This document shows positions 16,566 to 24,468 of a stretch of DNA of 38,935 nucleotides, in pieces; position 1 is the first letter of the stretch; each line of letters starts with the position of its first letter. The notes beneath the pieces were generated by a model. It was not told where the DNA came from, ran no database searches, and saw only the letters and a list, made by a program, of their open reading frames with translations. The position numbers were made by a program, and so were the translations under genes. The stretch is from the NCBI GenBank assembly GCA_003151985.1, contig PLZC01000101.1, positions 171 through 39,105 of the forward strand. Reading direction: 5' to 3'. Source of the DNA: Acidobacteriaceae bacterium. Its GTDB lineage: Bacteria > Acidobacteriota > Terriglobia > Terriglobales > Acidobacteriaceae.

Positions 16566-16626
16566 CCTCAGGGGCTAAAGCCCACGGAGTTAATGGTTGG
16601 TTTGATGTACGGGCTGAAGCCCGTAC
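16566..16626. repeat. Palindromic intergenic repeats of the GGGCT-AAGCCC type
   Basis: Two palindromes lie in the gap between the DUF1080 and recombinase-domain genes: GGGGCTAAAGCCC (about 16571) and GTACGGGCTGAAGCCCGTAC (16607-16626). The same core occurs at 17430 and 30990. They look like dispersed repeat units rather than terminators, since no T-tract follows. Confidence 0.65.
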
Positions 16627-16668
16627 CCTTCAGAGCATTGAGGCTCAGGTGCGGGCTAGTAGTGTTCC

Positions 16669-17121
16669 TCAAGCTTCGGGCGCTTTCGCCTTGGCGAACC
16701 TTTGGCGGCGTTTGTCCCATTCCTGGCTGGAGAAGAACCTGGGGCCAACTTCGATGAGCCGGGGGATCATGTTGAAGACGGCTACGCGGCTCCATGGCCT
16801 GCCGTCGCGCATGCGAAAGCCCTTCTCGTTCAGGTCGCTGACAATACTGGAATAAGAGAAGTCCTGGACCAGCAACTCCATCATGAGCATCAGCGCCTGG
16901 TGCTCGCGGGGATGGGGCTCCAGACGTTGGCAGTCGTCGGAGATGCGCAGGCCGTAGGGAATCTCTTCGCTGAACCCGCCTTCCGGCGGAGTTTCGGAAT
17001 CAGGCAGCTCGCGGCGCCACTCGATGGAAACCATTTGCCAGCCCGAAGCTGTGCGCTGCCGGATAATATCCGGGCTAAAAGGCTCGGAAACCACATCGCG
17101 AACCCGCTCAAAATACGCCAT
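16669..17121 (-). CDS. Orphan recombinase-domain-like protein
   Basis: A 150-residue cytosolic protein. The ATG at 17121 is chosen because AGGAGG lies 6 nt upstream. The N-terminal half (MAYFERVRDVVSEPFSPDIIRQR, SGWQMVSIEWRRELP) is unlike known enzymes. The C-terminal half (YSSIVSDLNEKGFRMRDGRPWSRVAVFNMIPRLIEVG) resembles the recombinase domain of large serine recombinases, in which a helix-turn-helix reads DNA. The catalytic resolvase domain with its serine is absent, so the protein can bind DNA at most and is unlikely to recombine it. It may be a domesticated DNA-binding factor. Neighbours give no clear partner: repeats lie on both sides, and the downstream gene (DUF1080, same strand) is 170 bp away. 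Confidence 0.72.
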   Translation of the reverse strand: MAYFERVRDVVSEPFSPDIIRQRTASGWQMVSIEWRRELPDSETPPEGGFSEEIPYGLRISDDCQRLEPHPREHQALMLMMELLVQDFSYSSIVSDLNEKGFRMRDGRPWSRVAVFNMIPRLIEVGPRFFSSQEWDKRRQRFAKAKAPEA

Positions 17122-17383
17122 GGCAAGCCTCCTGGTTCGTTCGTTCCTCAATGGAAAAGCTGACTTGTTGTTTCGACTGACTCCTCTCCACACTTGGAGA
17201 GGTCTCTTGAGCAGGTGCAATTTCGTGGCCAAAGGTCTGACCAAGCCGCCGACTGGAAATGCCTTGTACACAACGTGTTAGCGGAGAAGCCCCGGTAAGC
17301 CTGGCGTTCATGCTGTCCACTTTCGAAGTTCTTTGTCCGCTAACGGACAGCCAAGAAGGTGGATTTCCGCAGCGACTTAAACC

Positions 17384-17520
17384 GGCTGCGGAAAAAGGCC
17401 TCAAGCGTAGCGAAATGGCCCAATGGCGTCCCGCAGGGGCTACAGCCCATTGGTTCTATTGGCTTTATCGGCACGACTAAAGTCGTGCCCTTTCAAAACG
17501 ATGCCTTTTTCCGCAGCCTG
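17384..17520. repeat. Palindromic repeat element bounded by inverted GCCTTTTTCCGCAGCC
   Basis: The left end (17384-17399) reads GGCTGCGGAAAAAGGC and the right end (17503-17518) is its exact reverse complement. Inside sits the perfect palindrome GGCACGACTAAAGTCGTGCC (17470-17489). The same palindrome core and right end recur at 30954-31060, and the right end again at 23478-23493. No open frame lies inside, so it resembles a small non-autonomous element or a modular dispersed repeat. Confidence 0.7.
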
Positions 17521-17655
17521 TAAAGCCCATTGGCTTTATTGGCATCCTTCGACGGCGCTCAGGACAAGCTAGAAGTCGTGCCTTACTACAAGACCGCCGT
17601 TTGAGGGCAGGTTTTAAAACCATGCCATTTCAAAGCCAGCTAATTCTTCTTCAGC

Positions 17656-17695
17656 GCAAAAAGCCCGCGTCCAATTCTGGATGCGGGCTTTTTGC
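17656..17695. terminator. Bidirectional intrinsic terminator downstream of ppiD
   Basis: GCAAAAAGCCCGC pairs with GCGGGCTTTTTGC around a 14-nt loop, so a T5 tract follows the stem on both strands. It lies 22 bp past the stop of the minus-strand ppiD gene. Confidence 0.88.
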
Positions 17696-17717
17696 CGTCG
17701 GTTTGATGCGTGCAGGG

Positions 17718-19685
17718 CTATTCTCCCGGAGCTTCAGAGGACTGGGCCTTGGCGTTGAGCCGAATGCGATTCTTCTTCTTGTAGTCGTTAAAGACGGTAC
17801 TCGAAAAGACGTTGAAAGCTTCCGAGCGCCGCTCTTCAAGAATCTGATCGCGCATCTGGTCATAGTTCTTGGCGATCTCATCGACAGTTGGCTCCTGCTT
17901 GTCCACCAACTTTGCCACTACGCCGGTGCGCTGCGCATTGATGGGTCCGCTGATTGCGCCAGGGGTCATGTCGAAGAGTTGTGGCGCTACCTGGCCCACT
18001 TGACCGAGATCCGGCACCTGGCCTGTTTGGCCAACCAGGTCGCTGGTCTTTACCGTGGCGCCCATTTCCTTGGCAGTCTTGGCAAGGTCGTTCGAGCTCT
18101 TCGCCTTGGCCGCCAATTCCGCGGTCTTTTGGCTGAGCAATATGGGCAGTCGCTCATCGCGATAGTCTTCGGTGACCTTGGCTTTCCAGTCGGCAAAGGC
18201 AGGGGCGTGAGCCGCGGCCACTCCAGTAACCTGGAAGATCGCGTAACCTTCGCCGGTAGTGGCAAATTGCGGCGGGTCGCCCTGCTTGGACTCGAACGCC
18301 TTTGAGATCATCTGCGAACCGTCGGGCAGGGCAGCAACGACGCCTTGGCGCCCTACCAACGGAGTAGTGGCCACATCAAGGCGATGAGCCGCGGCAGTCT
18401 TCTCCAGGCCATTCTTGATTGCTTCGGAGGTCAAGGCGTGCGCGTAGTTCTCTTCCGCCGTTGCCGCTTTCTGGCGAATCAGCGTGGCCTGGATAGTGGG
18501 CAGCAACTCGTTCAACTGCTGGGCGTGGGCCTGCTGGCGCTCCTCGACCTGGACGATGTGGTAGCCGAACTGGCTTTTCACAATCTTGGTGTCGCCAATC
18601 TTCTGTGTGAAGATGGCGCTGTCGAACTCCGGTACCATGTGGCCGCGCTGCGCGAAACCAAGTTCGCCGCCAGAATCCTTGCTGCCGGGATCGTCTGAGT
18701 TCTTCTTCGCCACGTCGGCAAAGTTTGCGCCACCCTGAATCTGCTTGAGCAGACCCTCGGCCTTGGCCTTGGCGGCGGCATCGGTTTTGGCATCCGCGCC
18801 GGCGTCAACCTTGATGAGGATATGCCGTGACTTGGCCTGCTCGGGAATCGAATACTCGGACTGGTGCGCGGCAAAATACTGCTGAATCTCCTGCTGGCTG
18901 GGCTGCGGTACCCCGCCCGGCAACTGGTTGGGCGTGAAAGCAAAGTAAGCGATCTTGCGCTCTTCAGGAACGGCCGAGGCGTAGCGCGCGACGTTTTTCT
19001 TGAAGAATGCCTCGATGTCGCTGTCGCTGGGATTGATCTGCTTGCGCAAATCGTCCACGGAAATGACCGCGTAGTCGAATTTGATCTTGATGTTGTCCTT
19101 GCGGTACTTGTCGCGAACTTCCTGGTCGCCGACGGCAACTCCGGCAGTGATGAGCGCCTGGAGCCGCTTGATGACGATATCCCGCTTCACATCGTTCTCA
19201 AATTCCGTGACGGTGGTATTGAGCCGCTCAGAGATGAGCCGGGCGTACTGGTCGTCGCCAATGAACACCCCGTTGGGGAAGAGGACCTGCCCGGTTGGCC
19301 CGTTGTGCAGAAACTGGATCACATCCGCGTTGGTGGCGCGGATGCCCAGTTTGTCGGCCTCGGCGAGCATGATCTGCTGCTGCACCATTTGCTGGCCGAT
19401 TCGCTGCTCAAGCAGGTTCATGATCATCGGATTGTCCGGGTAGTGTTGCTGCTGAGCCTGCTGGCGGGCCATCTGGCTCACGCGTTGCTGGCTGATCGTC
19501 TCCCCGGAAGAAAGGAAGCGGTTATACCAGTGCGGATAAACCACGGCATACGTGTCGCCGGTTGCGGCGCTTTGGCCAGTGAGGCCGGGGATGAGGTAGA
19601 CCACCATGGACACCGAAGCGGCGGCGATGATGACGATGAAAAGTGCCTTGGTGAGGCGATTGTCTCTTTGCAGGAAACGGATCAT
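17718..19685 (-). CDS. ppiD: PpiD/SurA-like membrane-anchored peptidyl-prolyl isomerase
   Basis: A periplasmic folding factor for exported proteins, 655 residues. The layout is that of PpiD: a short basic cytosolic start (MIRFLQRDNRLTK), one transmembrane helix (ALFIVIIAAASVSMVVYLIPG), a SurA_N-like chaperone region (about 60-250, including PDNPMIMNLLEQRIGQQMVQQQIMLAEA), and one parvulin-type PPIase domain at about 285-385. The PPIase domain shows RHILIKVD, GGANFADVAKKNSDDPGSK, GGELGFAQRGHMVPEFD and FGYHIVQVEER. A long C-terminal region follows that may hold a second, degenerate parvulin fold. The ATG at 19685 has no Shine-Dalgarno; a TATAAT box on the minus strand (19804-19799) could be its -10. 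The gene ends at a strong terminator. Clients are unknown; secreted and outer-membrane proteins encoded nearby are plausible. Confidence 0.92.
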   Translation of the reverse strand: MIRFLQRDNRLTKALFIVIIAAASVSMVVYLIPGLTGQSAATGDTYAVVYPHWYNRFLSSGETISQQRVSQMARQQAQQQHYPDNPMIMNLLEQRIGQQMVQQQIMLAEADKLGIRATNADVIQFLHNGPTGQVLFPNGVFIGDDQYARLISERLNTTVTEFENDVKRDIVIKRLQALITAGVAVGDQEVRDKYRKDNIKIKFDYAVISVDDLRKQINPSDSDIEAFFKKNVARYASAVPEERKIAYFAFTPNQLPGGVPQPSQQEIQQYFAAHQSEYSIPEQAKSRHILIKVDAGADAKTDAAAKAKAEGLLKQIQGGANFADVAKKNSDDPGSKDSGGELGFAQRGHMVPEFDSAIFTQKIGDTKIVKSQFGYHIVQVEERQQAHAQQLNELLPTIQATLIRQKAATAEENYAHALTSEAIKNGLEKTAAAHRLDVATTPLVGRQGVVAALPDGSQMISKAFESKQGDPPQFATTGEGYAIFQVTGVAAAHAPAFADWKAKVTEDYRDERLPILLSQKTAELAAKAKSSNDLAKTAKEMGATVKTSDLVGQTGQVPDLGQVGQVAPQLFDMTPGAISGPINAQRTGVVAKLVDKQEPTVDEIAKNYDQMRDQILEERRSEAFNVFSSTVFNDYKKKNRIRLNAKAQSSEAPGE

Positions 19686-19864
19686 GGGTGGATTTAAGCC
19701 TTCAACTCTCTATGCGCGCGGATGGTGAGCCTGCAGCACTGCGGCGGGGCGGGCATCTCCCATCAGAGCGCAATTCTCGCTCGATGCGATTCTCTGCCAT
19801 TATAGACGAACCTGAGACTGAGTCGCCCGGCCCAACTGATTCCCAGGGAAGGGTGGAGTCTTCC

Positions 19865-19904
19865 AAAAAAATAGCGCGGGCACCCCGGAACCCGGGATGC
19901 CCGC
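19865..19904 (-). terminator. Strong intrinsic terminator after the BON-domain gene
   Basis: On the minus strand a 13-bp stem (GCGGGCATCCCGG with CCGGGGTGCCCGC, one internal mismatch pair) with a 3-nt loop is followed by GCTATTTTTTT. It lies 27 bp past the stop at 19931. Confidence 0.9.
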
Positions 19905-19930
19905 GACTCAGTCAGGGGATTGCCGAGCCT

Positions 19931-21244
19931 TCAGCGCCAATAGTAGTACCCGCCGGTGACGAAGTACGGCCGGTAATACACCGGCGGGTAGCGGTAGGGA
20001 TAGTTACCATAGGGGCCTGCCGGGCGGTAATAGCCGGGGCGATAGTAGCCGGGGCGCCGGTAGAGCGTGGGGCCGCCGGGATAAAGACCCTGCGCCAGAC
20101 GGGCTGCTTCTTCCCGGCTCACCGGGTTGACTGTGACCGGTTCCGCCAGGTGGAATTCGACCAGTGCTTCAGCAGGAATCCAAATCCCCGGTCCCGGAGA
20201 AGCTGCCGAGGCTGCCGCGCCGGCGCCCGCACCTACACCGGCGCCAATGGCTGCTCCTTCACCACGACCCACCACGCCGCCGATAATCGCGCCGATCAAG
20301 GCGCCGCCAATCATGTGGCCGGCGGTCGACTCGCCTTTGCCCGGGCTTCTAACCTTGAACTGATCGCTGCGAAGCTCGTAGTTCTGCCCGCCGAGGTCAA
20401 GAGAGGTGAGCCGAAGCGCCAATTCCGCGCTTCCGGTCAACTCGCCCGCTCTCCTGGTCTCGGTGACGACTCCGTGAACGGTGGCGCCGCGCGGAATAGC
20501 CAAAACGCCGCCGAAAACCACGTCTTGAATCACTGTGAATTGAACCGGGGTGCCTTCTTTGGCCCTTCGGCTTTCCAAAGGCTCGTTGGTCCGGAGCTGG
20601 ATCAAGGTTCCCTGGGGAACGGTTACTGGACCTTTGGGAGCCTCGTAATAATCCCGTGGCGGAGGAGGATAACCCTGCCGCCCATACTGAGGCCGCGAGT
20701 CCGGAGGCGGAGGGGCCTGGGCGCGATCCTGGTCTGGGGCGCGCTCACGATCCCAGGGCTGGCCCTGGGCTTGATCCTGGGCTTGATCCTGGGCTTGATC
20801 CTGACCGGGGGCCTGCTGCCGAGGCCGGGGCATTGGGCCATTGTCGCCTTGGGGTTCAATGCCAGGATCGCTGCTGTCCGCGCTGGTATCGGGGGGTAGC
20901 GCGTTCTGAGCGTCCTGGGGATTGCCCACCTTCAGGTTGTTATGCACCACGGTGACGCCGGTGACGTGGGCCACAATGGACTCCGCCAATTCCCGTGAGG
21001 CGTCGCTGGCCACGGTTCCCGCGAGCGTAACTTCGCTCTGAATGGTGGCGGCGGTAATGAGGTCTTTCTTTAGCGCAGGCGATGCATCGAGGGCATGCAC
21101 AACATCCATTTCGATCTGTCCGTCGCTGCGCTGGCCGGTCGCCGGCGGCGCACTTTGGGCTATCGCCATTACGCTGGAAAGGGCAACCGCCCCGGACCAA
21201 GCCAACACACGGGGAGCAAAACTCTTCAGCAATTGCCGTATCAT
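19931..21244 (-). CDS. Exported BON-domain / glycine-zipper protein with Tyr-Pro-rich tail
   Basis: A 437-residue envelope protein. A signal peptide (VLAWSGAVALSSVMAIAQS) is followed by one BON domain (about 42-108; VTLAGTVASDASRELAESIVAHVTGVTVVHNNLKV), a fold that binds membranes or phospholipids. Next comes a low-complexity Gln/Asp/Pro linker that includes three DQAQ repeats from a 12-bp tandem repeat. A beta region (PVTVPQGTLIQLRTNEPLESRRAKEGTPVQFTV) precedes a glycine-zipper segment (GGALIGAIIGGVVGRGEGAAIGAGVGAGAGA) that can insert in membranes. The C-terminal 50 residues are Tyr/Arg/Pro-rich and end in YYYWR. GAGGAGAC lies 6 nt before the ATG. It is probably a stress or envelope-integrity protein of the OsmY/glycine-zipper style; that function is inferred, not shown. 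Confidence 0.82.
   Translation of the reverse strand: MIRQLLKSFAPRVLAWSGAVALSSVMAIAQSAPPATGQRSDGQIEMDVVHALDASPALKKDLITAATIQSEVTLAGTVASDASRELAESIVAHVTGVTVVHNNLKVGNPQDAQNALPPDTSADSSDPGIEPQGDNGPMPRPRQQAPGQDQAQDQAQDQAQGQPWDRERAPDQDRAQAPPPPDSRPQYGRQGYPPPPRDYYEAPKGPVTVPQGTLIQLRTNEPLESRRAKEGTPVQFTVIQDVVFGGVLAIPRGATVHGVVTETRRAGELTGSAELALRLTSLDLGGQNYELRSDQFKVRSPGKGESTAGHMIGGALIGAIIGGVVGRGEGAAIGAGVGAGAGAAASAASPGPGIWIPAEALVEFHLAEPVTVNPVSREEAARLAQGLYPGGPTLYRRPGYYRPGYYRPAGPYGNYPYRYPPVYYRPYFVTGGYYYWR
20765..20800. repeat. Three 12-bp tandem repeats inside the BON-domain gene
   Basis: CTGGGCTTGATC occurs three times in direct succession and encodes DQAQ units on the minus strand. Because the unit is a multiple of three, copy number can change without breaking the frame, so the linker length may vary between strains. 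Confidence 0.85.
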
Positions 21245-21615
21245 CGTTGCGTCTCCTCTATCCTTTGCTCATGCTCACGGCTCAACGTCGATTAGACGGA
21301 AAATCAGGAAGGCCGTCATCGATTGGAACACCGTTCACGGGAGAAAGTTCCGTTCATTCAAGATAGGGGGGTGAATGCGGCACAGCTACGCGCGTGAGAT
21401 ATTCCGGGCAGGACTCGCCGCTGGAATCGGGGAAGCGATAAACGAGCGGGACTCAGGGTCCTCTCTTCCCTCCTGGACTTTGGGGGTAATCGGACCATTG
21501 CAGGCGGATTGGTGAGCAGGCTGTATAGATTTGCACACAAATGGGAGATTTACAGGCAACCTGAAGGGCGGAAATGGGCCGGTGCGGCCTCATTTCCGCG
21601 CATTTCATCCGGTCT
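21245..21615. other. Intergenic region between the BON-domain gene and pgi
   Basis: About 370 bases without a credible gene. It should contain the promoter of the BON-domain gene (minus). Near pgi it holds a hairpin (21568-21599): GCGGAAAT pairs with ATTTCCGC around an inner GGCC/GGCC stem. The hairpin lies 17 bp past the pgi stop but has no T-tract, so it may be a weak terminator or a 3'-end stabiliser. Confidence 0.55.
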
Positions 21616-23325
21616 TCAGGCAAGTGCCTGATCGATGGCCTTTGACAAGGTCTTCAAGCCAGCCGCGATATCGGACCCCAGGTGAACCCGCAAGGCACGG
21701 CGGCCGCGGGACTCCAGCACCGCCAGATCCCCGCCGGCCTGGGCGTCGATTACTACGCCAAAACTCAACTTCTGGCCGGGAATCTCCACGTCGAAGGCGT
21801 GGTCCGCGGTGATCTGCAAAAAGACGCCGGTGTTGGGGCCGCCCTTGTAGTCCTGGCCGGTGGAGTGGAGGAATCGCGGCCCGAAGCCCAGGCAAGTGGC
21901 AACCCGTTTGGCGTCGCGCACTTTGTGGCGGAAGAGCTGAATTGCCGCCTCGTGTTCAGGGAACATGGGCAGAAAGGCGAGTGCGGCAAAATAGTCGTCG
22001 GGATGAATCTGGCTGAAGTGCGCACGCAGCAGCCCGGCCAGGGTTGCCGAGGGCGCGGCGGCCTTGAGAGTGGCGGCGTAAGCATCGGTCGCGTAAAGCT
22101 CGATCCCGGCGTCATTCAGAATCGGCTTCCGCTCCGGCAACTTGCCGGTCTGCTCGTAGGCCGAGGTGAGGGCGCGGGTTTCGATCTTGGCCGACTCTAC
22201 ATCCGGCTGGTTGAACGGATTGATGCCCATTACCGAGCCGGCTACCGCCGTGGCGACTTCCCACGTAAAGAACTGTCCGAAAATCTCGTAGGGGTCAGAA
22301 ATCTCGATATGCACGACCGGGTGGCCGGCTGCCTCGAGGGCCGCAACCTTGGCGTCCTGCGAAACATCGGCCGTGCCTGTGAGCCGAACGTAGGTAAAGA
22401 TGCGGTCGTTGCCGTAGACCTCCGGCGCAGTTATGGCCTCGCGGTCCACTGGGGTAATTCCCTTGCCCAGCTTGCCGGTGGATTCGGCGATCAACTGCTC
22501 CAGCCACGCACCCAGGTCGTGGATTTCCGGCGAAGTGAAGATGGTGATCTTGTCGCGGCCTGCGTTGGCGGCCGAGCCCAATGCCAGTCCCAGTTGCACG
22601 GCTGGATTGGCGGAGGGCGCCTGCTTTGCCGATGCCACGCCCTTTGCCGCCTCGGCAAGAAGTTTGGCGGTATCGAGCCCGGCGACGGCGGCGACCACCA
22701 CGCCGAAATTCGAGAGCGCCGAGAAGCGGCCGCCAATGGTGGGATCGCCGTAGAAGATCCGGCGGAATCCATCGGCCTTGGCCACTTGCTCCATTTTTGA
22801 GCCCGGGTCGGTAATCGCCAGGAAATGGCTGCCTGCCTTGTCAGCGCCCACGGCCTTGGTCATTTCGGCAAAGAAGTATTGCTTGAGTACGTTGGGCTCA
22901 AGCGTTGAACCGGATTTGCTGGCAACGATCACCAGCGTTTCGGCCAGGTTGACTTTGTCGCGGGCGGCTTTGACCTGTGAGGGATCGGTAGAATCGACGA
23001 TGTGCAGCACTGGAAAACCTGCTTGCGGGCCAAAAGTGACGGCCAAAACTTCCGGGCACAAGCTGGAGCCGCCCATTCCGAGAAGAAGCACGGACTTGAA
23101 ACGCGCAGTCTTTACGTCCGCGGCCAGCGCGGCAAACGCCGACAGATCTTTTTGTTCACGCTCGACGATGTCGATCCAGCCTAACCACTTTTCCTCGCCG
23201 TCGCGGGTCCAGAGGGAGGGGTCTTTTTTCCAGAAGCGGTCAACCTTGTGGTTAGTGGTCCAATCGGCGGCGCCGTTTTCAACGGCGTCGCGAAGCTCAG
23301 CGGGGAGTACGAATCGGAAGCTCAT
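21616..23325 (-). CDS. pgi: Glucose-6-phosphate isomerase (PGI-domain protein)
   Basis: Interconverts glucose 6-phosphate and fructose 6-phosphate in the cytosol, linking glycogen use, mannose metabolism and glycolysis. The protein has 569 residues with two SIS-type sugar isomerase lobes. Visible marks are LLLGMGGSSLCPEV (about 81-94), the phosphate-binding SKSGSTLEPN, DPTIGGRFSALSNFG, EVYGNDRIFTYVRL, WEVATAVAGSVMGINPFNQPDVE and GGPNTGVFLQIT. The sequence is of the type that forms the C-terminal half of transaldolase-PGI fusions, but here no transaldolase is attached, since the frame opens at MSFRFVLP. There is no Shine-Dalgarno; TATAAA lies 5 nt before the ATG. It is transcribed alone or read into from the disrupted barrel gene upstream. 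Confidence 0.93.
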   Translation of the reverse strand: MSFRFVLPAELRDAVENGAADWTTNHKVDRFWKKDPSLWTRDGEEKWLGWIDIVEREQKDLSAFAALAADVKTARFKSVLLLGMGGSSLCPEVLAVTFGPQAGFPVLHIVDSTDPSQVKAARDKVNLAETLVIVASKSGSTLEPNVLKQYFFAEMTKAVGADKAGSHFLAITDPGSKMEQVAKADGFRRIFYGDPTIGGRFSALSNFGVVVAAVAGLDTAKLLAEAAKGVASAKQAPSANPAVQLGLALGSAANAGRDKITIFTSPEIHDLGAWLEQLIAESTGKLGKGITPVDREAITAPEVYGNDRIFTYVRLTGTADVSQDAKVAALEAAGHPVVHIEISDPYEIFGQFFTWEVATAVAGSVMGINPFNQPDVESAKIETRALTSAYEQTGKLPERKPILNDAGIELYATDAYAATLKAAAPSATLAGLLRAHFSQIHPDDYFAALAFLPMFPEHEAAIQLFRHKVRDAKRVATCLGFGPRFLHSTGQDYKGGPNTGVFLQITADHAFDVEIPGQKLSFGVVIDAQAGGDLAVLESRGRRALRVHLGSDIAAGLKTLSKAIDQALA

Positions 23326-23443
23326 ATCGCTTTATATTTTGCACTATCGATGCGGCATGAATCGAGCATTTGCCGGCGGCGCATGCTCGGAGCGCCTGCG
23401 GTGGGCGGTTTCGCGCCGTCCCGATCGATTCTGTCGGCTTCAA

Positions 23444-23493
23444 GCGGGGGTTGAATCCCCCGCCCTGCCGATTGAGGTTTTCCGCAGCCTGTT
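23444..23493. repeat. Palindromic intergenic repeat with CCGCAGCCTG tag
   Basis: The hairpin GCGGGGGTTGAATCCCCCGC (23444-23463) is followed by TTTTCCGCAGCCTGTTT (23478-23493 plus neighbours). The second part is the same tag that bounds the repeat elements at 17503 and 31043. The unit lies between pgi and the disrupted barrel gene. Confidence 0.65.
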
Positions 23494-23739
23494 TGCTCTG
23501 TTAGCTAAACTTTTGCGTTCCCATTCGCCAGCTTCACGGCCGGCTGCGATGCCGGAAATCGTACATGGCGCCGAAGGTAAAGCCGCGCGGATTCAGGGAG
23601 TGGGGACCAAAGAGTTCAGGCCAAAACTGGTACTCGTAGTCCACACGGGCCCAAATGTGGTGGTAGATCCGATACTCAACTCCCCCGCCAGGCCCGTAGA
23701 CGGTTCGCGTGTCATGCGTATACAGGGGGAGTTGTGGAA

Positions 23740-23747
23740 TTGTAAAA
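23740..23747. repeat. Target-site duplication, left copy
   Basis: TTGTAAAA directly abuts the left terminal repeat; the identical octamer abuts the right one at 23917-23924. Because the repeat ends with A on this side, the duplication length is formally ambiguous (8, 6 or 4 bp, depending on how many A/T pairs are counted as repeat). Confidence 0.85.
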
Positions 23748-23916
23748 GTGGGGTAGCTGCCTAAGTACAGTGCGCGCTATAGGTTGTGGTTGCTGGTTCA
23801 CTAATGCTGCGATCTATACTCTGTGTTTCCAGCATGATAGCTCACTATCTGGCGGTATGCGGCCCGAAGAGATGGCCCCATATATTGGGGCTGCTGTACT
23901 TAGGCAGCTACCCCAC
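23748..23916. mobile_element. MITE-like non-autonomous element, 169 bp
   Basis: The ends are perfect inverted repeats of 23 bp: 23748-23770 starts GTGGGGTAGCTGCCTAAGTA and 23894-23916 is its reverse complement. The element is flanked by 8-bp TTGTAAAA copies and sits inside a barrel gene. It has no open frame long enough for a transposase, so it must have been moved by an enzyme encoded elsewhere. Eight-bp duplications occur with several IS families (for example IS66, IS1595 and ISL3), but I do not recognise the terminal repeat and leave the family open. Intact ends and duplication suggest a recent insertion. Confidence 0.9.
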
Positions 23917-23924
23917 TTGTAAAA
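23917..23924. repeat. Target-site duplication, right copy
   Basis: TTGTAAAA follows the right terminal repeat directly and matches 23740-23747 exactly. Confidence 0.85.
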
Positions 23925-24468
23925 TTCAAGCCGCCAAATGCCATGTCGAATTTGCCGTAAGGGTGGATGTTATGGAAATGGTGCCAGGAATAAATTGCTC
24001 CTCCGCCGGCGGTCACATAGCGAAGGTTTTTCTCGTTGACGCCAGGGTTGAGGCTGACGTCGCGGGCTTCGATCTCAACACCGAGTCCTTGCAGAAAGGC
24101 CGGGAGCACGGTGGGGTAATAGTCCACCCACACTGTACCGCCTTCCATTCTCGTAGTGGCCCAATCCGTGTCCCAATAGTTAAAGCCACCGCCCACGGAT
24201 ACCGGAAGGCCACCTTCCCTGGCGGCGGCGGCGACTTGCGAAAAGGCCGGAGCGGCCACGGTGAACATAAGGGCAAACAGCGCTAGCTTAAGATAAAGCT
24301 TCGAGAACATGCTGCGTCTCCTTCATAACGCAAAAGATGTGATCTCCTTGCGATGATTCAAAGAAATATTGGGAATCATTTGCCATCGACTATACTTCAG
24401 TAACAGCGATTTACAACTTTCACGTTACTTTCGACTTTTCAACACCTGTTTGCACGGGCCCGAAGCAC

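Larger units (their letters stand above)
17122..17717. other. Repeat-rich intergenic region between the recombinase-domain gene and ppiD
   Basis: About 600 bases without a credible gene. It carries the inverted-repeat element at 17384-17520, further GCCCATTGGCTTTATTGG-type fragments around 17445-17545, and the terminator at 17656-17695. The promoter of the recombinase-domain gene should lie at its left end. Confidence 0.6.
23534..24310 (-). pseudogene. Outer-membrane beta-barrel protein gene split by a MITE-like insertion
   Basis: The gene starts at ATG 24310 with GGAG upstream. It encodes a signal peptide (LYLKLALFALMFTVAAPAFS) and then alternating barrel strands (PVSVGGGFNYWDTDWA, GTVWVDYYPTVL, GVEIEARDVSLNP). 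It reads into the insertion after MAFGGLNFT and stops six residues later inside the element, giving a 136-residue truncated product. Removing the 169-bp element and one 8-bp target copy restores a single open frame of exactly 200 codons. That frame continues NFTIPQLPLYTHDTRTVYG and ends in FTFGAMYDFRHRSRP, a typical barrel end. The original product was therefore a small OmpW/Opa-size barrel of about 199 residues. It is probably non-functional now unless the element is excised. Confidence 0.9.

Noticed and set aside
20757-20803. Possible CRISPR-like direct repeats
   Set aside because: The 12-bp units are directly adjacent without spacers and lie inside a coding frame, where they encode a DQAQ linker.
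21682-22800. 372-codon plus-strand frame opposite pgi
   Set aside because: The PGI reading on the minus strand shows all family motifs; the antisense product is an unstructured shadow.
23786-24286. 166-codon plus-strand frame spanning the MITE and the barrel gene
   Set aside because: It crosses the insertion junction and is antisense to the reconstructed barrel gene, so it is a chance frame.
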